Part shown: positions 48,701 to 64,000 of the stretch, in pieces
Layout: the number at the start of each line of letters is the position of its first letter
Position numbering within the stretch: the first letter of the stretch is position 1
Assembly (NCBI GenBank): GCA_021613335.1
Contig: JAJTWR010000159.1
Span: 997,001 to 1,061,000, forward strand
Origin: Whitmania pigra
Taxonomy: Eukaryota; Annelida; Clitellata; Hirudinida; Haemopidae
Direction of reading: 5' to 3'
DNA length: 64,000 bases
The notes under the pieces: generated by a model
What the model saw: the letters and a program-made list of their open reading frames with translations, nothing else
Told to the model about the DNA's origin: nothing
The model's database searches: none
Translations under genes and position numbers: made by a program

Positions 48701-48893
48701 AATTTTCGAAACATTTGTTAGATCTTGATATAATGATAAAGTGAGCCATTTCACAACTATTACCAGTCCTTCCTTTATAAATTAAAATTTTAGAAACATC
48801 ACAAATTTATATTAACACTAATTTTTGGGCTACTTCACTTTTGCGTGTCATTCTTCGGCCTTCTTCTGGTTTTTGATTATCATCAGCATTCAT
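39744..48893 (-). CDS. CARD-domain protein with acidic insert
   Basis: Minus strand. Exons 48893-48819 (probable first), 46134-45824, 45791-45640, 45543-45406, 40548-40409, 40230-40084 and 40019-39744 join in phase to 412 residues. The last exon reads as a death-fold CARD (about 322-390): ALVEQMLLQHVINEHTKTRL, then RALLSHLEPMGPTVMYMF and GQKHLGRII. CARDs pair with other CARDs in apoptotic and innate-immune complexes. Before it lie helical exons of unknown fold (LARKLVDIIYEESRALVGAS; ENIYQWLDKLSEVAKTPEAG) and a run of about 30 Glu/Asp (about 146-178). The junction at 45823-45792 needs a 32-n intron and is the weakest point; the first exon (MNADDNQKPEEGRRMTRKSE) rests only on phase and position. 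The 4.9-kb intron between 45406 and 40548 is filled with nested transposons. Partner and function are unknown. Confidence 0.6.
43293..43758 (-). mobile_element. Mariner-like MITE, copy 2, nested in the inner hAT
   Basis: Inverted relative to 26645-27154, with the same ends next to TA and a GAT/GTT triplet core (about 43528-43612). It interrupts the 5' part of the inner hAT. Confidence 0.75.
44509..44949 (+). pseudogene. hAT transposase catalytic fragment with internal deletion
   Basis: 146 residues: SISLDSTPDAANIDQLTLLL and CRGQSYDNASAMSGKYNGLQ are the first acidic motifs of the ZMYM/DUF4371-type hAT RNase-H-fold domain. The frame then jumps directly to the C-terminal end (EINFRDIICDFATRKYKK), losing roughly 300 residues of the usual enzyme. 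Confidence 0.8.
46440..46640 (-). mobile_element. Tc1/mariner transposase fragment
   Basis: With one frameshift the minus strand reads LDGPDGYQSYWHDLRKDESF and GAGTVMIWARIS, the central block of Tc1-type transposases. No terminal repeats were located. It lies in the CARD gene's first intron. Confidence 0.65.
46790..47976 (+). mobile_element. hAT transposase 3' half with right terminus
   Basis: Plus-strand broken frames: SLKNYVASKRDSFYIYEKQG, LSPSEKYKKITESFLPVIDQ, and a C-terminus (about 47300-47470) resembling the dimerisation region, related to 44850-44960. The right end reads AGTGGTGTAGCCAAGGGGG on the minus strand. The left end was not found. Confidence 0.65.
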
Positions 48894-50126
48894 TTTTCGG
48901 AATTTTTATCGAAAGTCAATTTTTCTCACGCTCATAAAATGACGTTCAATAAACAAGTGAGAAATATTACGAAAATTAGCCACTAAGTAGAATTTTATAA
49001 TGTTTTGCAGATATATTTTCAAATTTGCAATTGCAAAAAGTAAATAATACCTTCTATTAGGGTCATCTTATTTTTAAAAAAATGAAAAGTATAGAAACAA
49101 AACCTTAAAAAAAATAAAATACCATTAGTAATATAAAGAATAATGATATACAAAATGATCCAATCAGCAATCAATCTTAGCCTAGACCAAGAAATCAATT
49201 ATTATTTAAATGCATTTCTTGGTTCACCCGACAGTGTTCATAAATATTAAATATTTAATCGGTTAATAGAGTACTTAAAGCCTCAGACAGAAAAGGGCGG
49301 AGCTACACACCGCAAACATTATTTAGAAAAGGCCGAGCTACCAGTGCATGGCATAGTATCTTCGCAACAAACAAATATCAAAGTAGCTTCATGTTTATTT
49401 CAGTAAACAAAAAAACAGCACATGTTTGTTTTCGAAGAAAGTCTTAAACGAATATGAGGCTTTGTAAACATTTGTTGCATTTGTTTACGTAATGTAGTTC
49501 CTCCCCTCCTTGTGGCTTCTCCCTTTTTTTCCGTTTCAGATATCAGGGACTTTAAGCGTCAGTCGGAACGAACTCAGTTGAATTTGGAAAATCAAATTCA
49601 TAATAAATATTAAAATAATTAATATTTGTAAAATTAAAAAAATTATTGCAAGTAGTTATAACAAACCTAAAATTATTTTATGACAAAATCAAATTTCGAG
49701 CCAATTAATCGCTACGTAAAATATAAAATAAAATTTACATTTATTTAAAAAACTTTTTATACTCAATGTTTTAAAACATTGTGTCCCTCAAGCTTTGCAT
49801 GAACTTTGAGTCGAAAAATTGAATAAAACAGGTAGAGACGGTACTTACGGATAAAGCTGAGCGCAGTATTAGAAATGATGAGTGGGGATCTTACGGGTGA
49901 AATCAAAGGGCTTGAGCAAGTTCTTGTTTTTTTTTTTAATTTTTAATGGCTCATGTAATTCTGCAAAAACTGAAGACAGTTATGGACTGCATGTTCCCCA
50001 AATGTCAGCATCCCTATATATATTTTGATATAAAATGCAGCAAAATATTTAAAATAATAGTTTTTGAAAATTAACTTATATAGTGACGTCAAAATTATTG
50101 TAACAGCATGAACAATTGCAATGCAG
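48894..50126. other. Head-to-head spacer between the CARD gene and PNP
   Basis: Should contain both promoters and the first PNP exon. One candidate ATG lies at 49874 (MMSGDLTG), but no donor gives the needed phase, so it is not called. Confidence 0.35.
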
Positions 50127-52086
50127 GTACAAGTTAAAGTCTGTAGCAGATGCAAAAGAGTTCTTGCTTTCAAAATGTTCTAAGCGGCCAGAAATTGGAA
50201 TAGTCTGTGGCACTGGTCTGGGAGGCCTGGCAGACACACTTCAGGACACAGAAATATTTCAATATGGTGACATTCCACACTTTCCCACAAGCAGTGGTCA
50301 GTTTGTCCTTTCTTTTACTCATTTTACAAGAACATTTTTACAAATCATGTCATATGCAATCCTTTACAGTTCCTGGTCATGCTGGAAGATTAGTCTTTGG
50401 AGTGTTAGGAGGGAAAGAAGTAGTGTGCATGCAAGGCCGCATCCATGCATATGAAGGTCATGATTTATGGAAGGTTGAAACTTTTAACAAATTTTTTTAA
50501 TAAAATTTTACTACTAAAGTTTATTCCAAATTTCATGCTAAGTCTGAACAAGGTGCATATTCATATTCATTGCTGCATGATATACAATAAGTATAAACAT
50601 CCTAATCACTTGCAAATAATGCTTTTGAAATGTACACAATTTTTGCTCACAGCTCTAAAAGAATTAGTTGTGTAAGAGCACTGCATTTTATTCCTTCTTT
50701 GGAGATGCAAGAAAAAAGCATGCCTGGGTGGCCCATATTCACTCTATAAAAAAATTGGTGAATTTTCTTTATTTAACAGGTTACTTTTGGTATCAGAGTG
50801 TTTTCTGCAATTGGTGTAAAGGTTGTTATAATGACTAATGCAAGTGGAGGTGTAAACAGAGAACTTAAAGAAGGAGATGTGGTCATTCTGAAGGACCACA
50901 TTAACATTCCAGGAATGGCAGGATTTAATCCCCTTGTTGGACTTAATGATACCAGGTATGGTATTTCCTAATTTAAATTCACTAAACATATTAAATTCTC
51001 TTAAACATACTTTCATATGATTTCAATTCTCTTCCTAAATTATTCTCTGGCTTTTTTACATTAAGCACTACAACTCTACAACAATCCTTCACATTATGTA
51101 ATGCATGTGAATATAGTCCTTCTTTTTCTAAGTCCAAAAGTCCACTCTCAAATTATTCTCAATAAAATGTTATGGCCCAAGACTTTACTCCTCCATACAT
51201 TCGTCCATCAAAGATCTAATCCAATTACACTCTTGCCCTTTCAAATTACTTTATTTATTATTCAAAAAGTTGAGCAAACAATATTTATTTAGTGGAATTC
51301 TATGATTGTTTATAAGCTTATGATTTTTGTCAGTTTATAGGGTCAGTCTTATAACAGAAGCATGTGCTTCCTTAAGGCCCTCTGAGTTTATTCGAATTCA
51401 TTTCAGTGCTTTTGGTTTTTCTTTTTTTTTATGTAACTGCTTGTTTGGTTCAACAAAACTCAAAAAATATAGACTATTGTTTAGAAAGAGAAGGGCTGAC
51501 TTTTCAGAACTCTAAAATGCAATATCGGTAGGTATTTGGTCACCATCGCATTTTGAGACTTAAGCAAATTTTCTGGAAATATTCCGTGAAACAATAATTT
51601 ATAATTTGCATTACTTCAGATTTGGACCAAGGTTTCAGGAAACCACAAGTGCTTATGATAGATCTCTTCAAGAAATGGCTCTCGATACAGCAAAGGTGCT
51701 ACACATGGACTTTGTGAAAAGTGGGGTGTACTGCTACCAATTTGGTCCAGCATATGAAAGCCCTGCTGAGATCAGGTTCCTGCTAAATATTGGTGCCGAT
51801 GTTGTGGGTGAGTAACTCTTAAATGACATGACACATTTATGTTTTATTAACTGACACAGTAATCCAAACCCATTTCTGTCGACCAGGTATGAGCACTGTC
51901 CCTGAGGTTCTAGCAGCTCGGCATTGCGGAATGAAATGCTTGGGAATTTCGTTAGTCACAAATGTTTGCATCATGGACTATAACACCGGACAAAAGCCAT
52001 GCCATGAAGAGGTGCTTGAACTTGGAGCTAGGAGAGCAAATGACCTTTTGAAATTTATTTCTTTAATTGTCACATCAATTAAATGA
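50127..52086 (+). CDS. PNP: Purine nucleoside phosphorylase (trimeric type), N-terminal exon missing
   Basis: Exons 50127-50296, 50370-50473, 50780-50955, 51620-51807 and 51887-52086 join in phase to about 279 residues; the human enzyme has 289. It phosphorolyses purine nucleosides to base plus ribose-1-phosphate in the cytosol (purine salvage). Signature blocks: [13 protein letters not shown] (phosphate loop), [20 protein letters not shown] (R84/H86/Y88 of human PNP), [29 protein letters not shown] (F200/E201 region, Tyr here), VGMSTVPEV, and the VTNVCIMDY Asn (human N243, 6-oxopurine choice), then CHEEVL with the His257 equivalent. The first coding exon, ending in phase 2, was not found. 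Confidence 0.93.
51337..51430 (+). repeat. Dispersed repeat, copy B
   Basis: Matches 33885-34010 over AGGGTCAG and ATGTGCTTCCTTAAGGCCCT. It lies in a PNP intron and is probably part of a retrotransposon 3' end. Confidence 0.4.
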
Positions 52087-52351
52087 AGCAGTGAAGACTT
52101 GCAAAGCACTGGTAAAATATAAGTTGCTTTTGGATTTCAGACTCTTAACAAATGCTTGATTTTTCGTCACTGCTCATGCTTTAAGGTTGGTTGGGGATGA
52201 AGCATCAAATGTTTCAATCACATGAAACAAATCCATTGATTAATAACAAAACCACAAATTTAGTCAGATGTTTAAGTAACTTTGATACGCAGAGTGGGCC
52301 AAGAAACTGGCAAACATAAAATATCTGGATCGGGCTCCTTGCTATTGTGGC

Positions 52352-52887
52352 TCATTTTGGTTTGGCTGGAGCTTTGGCTGGAGCCTTGGGGTCTTTTGGC
52401 GCTGGCGCGGCTGAGGCCTGTGTGTCGGCCTTGCCGGCTTTGGCAGCATCTTTCCCTGCGGGTTTAGCAGGAGTGGCCTCTGGGGGAGCAGCCCCAGGAG
52501 GTTTAGGGGCTTTTGAAGCAGCAGCCTTGGCGTCTACGGTTTTGGGAGTGGGCCCGGGAGGTTTGGCTGGGGGACCTTTTTTAGGTTTTGCTGCAGAGTC
52601 TACTTCGAGTAATAATCTTCTGCGCATTCTTTTCATGTACCAAACATGGAGAATATTTGTCAAAATTACAAATGAGATCAGGGTCGAAAAGCATATCACC
52701 AGCACATTTATCAAATCCTGCGTAAAATCTATACCTTCCCGCACATCGATGCCTGCATTTGTAATATTTAAAATTTCATTTTATAGCAAAGCTCGTAAAT
52801 GAAGTTGCGTATAGGATACTCACCCGTCTGAGATCTAGAAACTTTGAAAAGTGTGCATAAAATAATAAACAGCGTTGCTACATGCAT
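52352..52887 (-). CDS. Small signal-peptide/single-TM protein with Pro/Ala/Lys-rich tail
   Basis: Two exons, 52887-52824 and 52752-52352, in phase, 154 residues. The N-terminus MHVATLFIILCTLFKVSRSQ looks like a cleaved signal peptide. A short ectodomain of about 15 residues follows, then one membrane helix (about 36-58: DLINVLVICFSTLISFVILT), a basic stop-transfer KRMRRR and a cytosolic tail of about 90 residues built almost only from P, A, K, G, D and T. Topology would be type I. The tail resembles the linker-histone-like low-complexity tails found in several unrelated proteins. I do not recognise the family. It ends tail to tail with PNP (about 265 bp apart) and starts head to head with DDX3. 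Confidence 0.75.
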
Positions 52888-53144
52888 TTTTCCGGCACAG
52901 AGGTCGTCTGATAGCGTCGGAGAGCCGGCTCTTAGGTTTACAAAAATAAAACATGTATTAATAATTTTAATATTTAATTCATTTATTTAAATTATTTTTT
53001 GTAAAAAAATAATAATTTTTAGATATTTGTGTGGAAAAGGCAATACCAAATTTCAGAGTCGGCAACACTTTCCGCCATTCCTTGGAAGTGGCGAGCGATA
53101 TATGTTCCAGGTAGTACTTTTTAGCCTGGGGTTTGATCTTAAAA
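52888..53144. promoter_or_regulatory. Candidate bidirectional promoter
   Basis: Only 257 bp separate the two start codons of the divergent TM-protein gene and the DDX3 gene. No TATA box is placed convincingly for either side, and the interval has a moderate CpG content near both ends. Confidence 0.45.
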
Positions 53145-60089
<6,945 letters not shown>

Positions 60090-62580
60090 GAGTACTAGGA
60101 ATTTCCAATGAACATAAATTGGAAATTTTTCAGGTGGTAGAATTTGACAATGTTATATATTATCCTCTTTATTCTGACTAGATTAGCATAAATAGTATTT
60201 TTAATACAAGTTTTGTCTGTTGTGTTTCCCTTGTTATGCACTTCAATTTTAAATTGCCCTTGCTATTCTCCCTGGTTCAAAAGTTGACTGTAAGTTTAAA
60301 GGCCCGACCAGCAAAACTGGAGTAAGTTGGTCAGGCTTTATCTAATTTGTTATCTCAATTTGTTGCAAAAGGTGATGCCAACTTGGCTTCACAATATTCC
60401 ATATCTTTGTCTATAAAAAACATTGCTTTGATGTATGGATTACTTCACCAAGCTTCTTGTTTATTGATGTTTTTAAGGGTTTTCATTGTACAAGCTATTT
60501 TAGTTTGTGGCATAGAGGGCTACCACTCATTGTTTGGTTTGCATCATGTGCACAACTCATTAAGTTTTGATAAGGGACATTGCAACCCTCTCCTATAATT
60601 TAGTTGTGTTTTCACATGATTTTTGTTTCCTGATTGTTTGTACTAAGTGATTAGTTTGATTTTAATTCTAACTCCTGCTTACCAATGTTGCACTGTGCTG
60701 AATGGTAGTTTGAGAAGGTGGCTGATGACTCTTGGTCGTGATATTGCCGAATATCGTGAGAGGTGTAAGATCAATTGATATTGTCTCCAGATGTCTTAAC
60801 ATTTGCATTTTTCTGAAACCTTGGTTTTCAACTGATTGTTTTTGGTGAATTTCATGCCCATGCACCATTGTTGATGTGATCTGCAAGCGCTCATTTGGAC
60901 AATACCTCAATGATATCCTCTGTTTTAATTAACATTCTTCTTTCCAAAGTTCATTTATAGATCAGCAAAATAATGGCAGGTTACAAGGTGCTTCATTTGT
61001 GTCTTGGTTATGAAAACTTCTGATTCAGAAATTGAAAGCTTTGCCTAAGCAAAGTGCATTTGAAACTAACATTCACTCGTTTTTAAGCTGTAGCTATCAT
61101 ACATTTCTGGAATCTCTCGTGGAGAGTGCTTTGATGGAAGAGCATTTAAACTTCAAATAATGAACTAACAATTGTTTGGTTAACAATTTGTAGGACCAAA
61201 CGTCTCTTATTGACATTTGGTCTTTATACAATTTGACTCTGTGCCTAGACATGATTGTTCACTTGCTCCTTGATTAATGTTTTAATGTCTTACATAAACC
61301 AATGCTGGAAAAGCCATTCTGTTGAGGTATTTGCAAAGTTTGGAGCACAATTGAGATGAATAAGAATAAGTGAGTCATTGCTTACTTGTTTAAACCCATT
61401 CCTACCTGGTTTCTTGTGTGCTTGCTCATTTTGTTACTGTTGTTCAAGATGAGAGTTCTAGAATAACTTTATCACTCTGTTTGGATTTCATGCCCGGGTT
61501 TATTATTTGCAAAGTTTGAGCTGATGCCCGCTACTAAACAGTGACTGTGATATATACAGGATGACATGCCTGGATTTTAATTCATCTGCCAGCCTGTTTC
61601 AGCCATTGGGTGCTTGATACATATGGGAAGAAGGTGATGTTGCAGTCATGTTGAAAACTTTTCTCCATGGATCATGTAATTGAACATATGACAAACCATT
61701 CTGTGACTCTTAATGACAGTTGATCCTGGTGTATAGATACTTCATCAGATTTTACCGTCGAATGTTTCCATCTTTACAAGTAATAAGTTTTGTGAAGGAT
61801 GATGTGTCTTTGTAAGTGTCGGCATCGAGTCTGTGTAAGGAAAATTGTTGGGTTTTATTTACTAAACACTCAAAACATCTATTTGTCACTCTTTTTATTT
61901 GTGTGATGTATTTAGGTTAATTGAAATTCCTGAGCTGCGGATAGGTACTTCTACCATCAGTGGATTTTTCACCTATGACCATTGGTTATCATAATAGGAT
62001 AATTCATCACCTTGCTGCAAGTTGACGATGCTCTGATTTTATCATTGCGTGTTTGCATTGGGGAAATCTTGACTGCACGCCTATTTTCATTTGGAGCTGT
62101 GTCAGTGTTCATTTCAACTTTGTAATATTTCTATTAACCAACTGCCCAACATGACTGTTTCAAATGTGAGAGATGATGATGATGGTTGTGTGGGATTATG
62201 GCCACAAACTGTGTATGAGTCAGTAATGGAGTCGGTCAGCAAGTGTAACATTCTCAAGGAGTTAGGATTTATATTTGATCAATTTGATTTTGTCCTCATC
62301 TCTTAATTGGTGGAGTAAACCTGTTTACTGTAAAACGTTGACTTTGCCTTTTGTTTATTTGACAAATGTCGTTGAGTCTGCGAGGGAACGTAGAACATCA
62401 TAATCGGACAAGAACTTGCAAAACCCATTAAATTAGATTAGCCACTCAGCCTGCCAACTTTAATGTTTAAAATTTAATTTTGGACGAGTATGAAGTATCG
62501 TGAACTGCACGCTGGTGTCAAACATGATTAAGATTCTGAGCTAGAATACAGCAAACGACTAAGGAATAAATCTTGATTTA
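60090..62580 (+). other. Likely long DDX3 3' UTR or spacer
   Basis: No coding exon and no recognisable transposon over about 2.5 kb, with fewer homopolymer A runs than the other spacers. AATAAA at about 62564 could be the distal poly(A) signal. This is inference from the lack of other features. Confidence 0.35.
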
Positions 62581-63469
62581 ATTTAGTAGATTAGCTAGAA
62601 ATTCTGTCAAATTTGCAACCGCCTGACAATCTTTTATCATGTGATTTCTTGTCGTGGTTTTGTTCTCTGACAGTTCTAATTGTCAATTAGATGACTTTTT
62701 GGGTGCCTTATGTAGGTCCAGGTAGGGTGTCATGGCACTGCTTGATTGGCCTACCATTCATACATCACGTTTGGAGGTGATCCCTGGCAGTGCAGGTCAG
62801 GTTGCAAGCATGACAAGTCAACACTAAATGCAGGCACAAAACCTTTTTGGCCAACCTGCACATTCCTCCAGGAGATCACATTAAGTATTCCATTGAAAAT
62901 AGAGAAAATAATAAATTATAATGGAGTAATCAGAATTTGGAGAGGAGCAACGATAACTGTTTTACTTGAAAATGCATGCTGCAATGGGAAACAGACAACC
63001 ACTCCTGAATTTATTTCTGAAACGGCAACCATCCAATTATTGAGGCAAAATCAATATAAAACATTCAACAGCTTGATATAGACGTGAAGAACCTCAGAAC
63101 ACTACTGATATTGTAATCTCCAAGAAGACAGCGAGCTGGATCCCATTTGCCCCTAAAGGTCAACATACATTTTGTTATTTGAAAATTTTATTTTAAAAGT
63201 ACCTCCAAACCTGAATAACAAAATAGTATGAATTTATTTGTGGCAAAGGCATTCTCTAAACCAAAATCAAAGTGGAATCATCATAGATTGTATGTTAAAA
63301 ACAATTTCAACTGATTTGAATATGAAAACAAGTCAAATGATGGAATATAAATTTCACTCCATGAAAGCTGTGCATGAACAATGTTGCAATATTCAAAAGA
63401 ATATTATGATGGTGCAAGTTGATGATGATAAACTGAGACAAAATTGGATAGCAAGTCGTCCATCATCAG

Positions 63470-63603
63470 TGTGATTAGGACTATAAACAATAGAACAAAA
63501 GCAACAACAAAAATAAAAATGGCCATAACAGCTCCATGGACAGAAATACCGGGTTCAAGCATTATTTCCTGATTCTCATCAATCTTAATCATTACTTTGC
63601 TAG
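63470..63603 (-). CDS. Exon of an unidentified single-TM protein
   Basis: After a TTCTAG acceptor (63604) the minus strand reads MIKIDENQEIMLEPGISVHG, then a 22-residue hydrophobic helix (AVMAIFIFVVAFVLLFIVLI) and TLMMDDLLSNFVS, up to a possible donor (TCA/GTTTAT, 63470). If the Met is the start, this would be a small membrane protein; the remaining exon(s) were not found. It does not join the neighbouring exon at 63664 in phase, so it is probably a separate gene. Confidence 0.4.
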
Positions 63604-63663
63604 AAAATATGTGAATTAATAATTATCAGAATTAAGTCAAAATGGAAATGCTAAAAGATTTTA

Positions 63664-64000
63664 CTAGGCTTCAAGGCAACTGACGATTCTTCCTTCCAAA
63701 ATATAGAAGTCATTTCTGAGATTATAAACCTTTTGTGTCAGTTTATCTGTATCAACAAATGGCTTTGGTTCTAAGGTTGACTTGAGCAATGAGCTTATGA
63801 TCTGCCATAAATTTCTCAATTTTTTTTCTTCATCCTGAAGTAAAAGCCAAATTGCCAACATATTCAGCTAAATAAAATTTAATGTGCAATGCATAATAAA
63901 AAGATCAATTAACTTGAAGAAGGCTAAGCTTGTTCTTCAATTTTGTATGAGAGTCCCTGCTATTTTCATTAATGAAAAGTCTAATTTCAGAACCCTTATT
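63664..64000 (-). CDS. C-terminal exons of an unidentified helical protein, cut by the window edge
   Basis: Two minus-strand exons, 64000-63914 and 63867-63664, join in phase: SRDSHTKLKNKLSLLQ, LNMLAIWLLLQDEEKKLRNL and KVYNLRNDFYILEGRIVSC, ending with a TAG at 63664. The sequence is predicted to be mostly helical, with heptad-like leucines. About 95 residues are visible, and the N-terminal part lies beyond the right edge. The family was not recognised. Confidence 0.55.

Noticed and set aside
48378..48749. 123-codon minus-strand open frame
   Set aside because: Composition is like random AT-rich sequence and it overlaps a GGCCC-rich segment similar to hAT subterminal parts.
62716..62880. Possible SINE around GTGTCATGGCACTGCTTGAT
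   Set aside because: No B box, no tail and no second copy in the window.

Overview
The window is AT-rich nuclear DNA of an invertebrate animal. The genes are split by spliceosomal (GT-AG) introns, from about 50 nt to several kb, and the introns and spacers are full of transposon remains. No gene names a phylum. An MS4A-like four-helix protein, a CARD protein and a tRNA-derived SINE with a GCGC/TATATA body would fit an invertebrate deuterostome such as a tunicate, but that is a weak inference.

Layout, left to right. A partial BTB-BACK gene runs leftward (0.6-1.7 kb). An MS4A-like membrane gene (5.4-8.6 kb) and a phosphoglycolate-phosphatase-like gene (9.0-12.1 kb) run rightward; the second has lost catalytic residues. 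Next comes a transposon block (12.6-18.8 kb): nested hAT elements, a young Ty3/Gypsy element with identical LTRs but no reverse transcriptase, and a short inverted-repeat element with a telomere-like core. A soluble fumarate-reductase-type flavoprotein is on the minus strand (19.3-20.9 kb). After hAT and non-LTR debris (21.5-24.3 kb) lies a nearly complete MFSD14-type transporter (25.4-28.7 kb). Two small secreted cysteine-rich (peritrophin-like) genes lie head to head (30.6-31.3 kb minus, 36.7-37.4 kb plus); the left one carries a nonsense codon.

A minus-strand CARD gene runs from 48.9 to 39.7 kb. Its largest intron holds a hAT inside a hAT, with a mariner-like MITE inside the inner one. Purine nucleoside phosphorylase follows (50.1-52.1 kb, plus), then a small signal-peptide/TM protein with a Pro/Ala/Lys-rich tail (minus). 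That gene starts about 260 bp from a complete 18-exon DDX3/PL10 RNA helicase (53.1-60.1 kb, plus). The right edge holds parts of two unidentified minus-strand genes.

The genes look like independent housekeeping and surface-protein loci, not a pathway cluster; the shared theme is heavy transposon load, dominated by hAT elements. I assembled gene models by hand from splice signals and reading-frame continuity. Phase agrees at every junction given for the MS4A-like, phosphatase-like, fumarate reductase, MFSD14, PNP, DDX3 and Cys-rich genes. I found no CRISPR array, rRNA or convincing functional tRNA gene.
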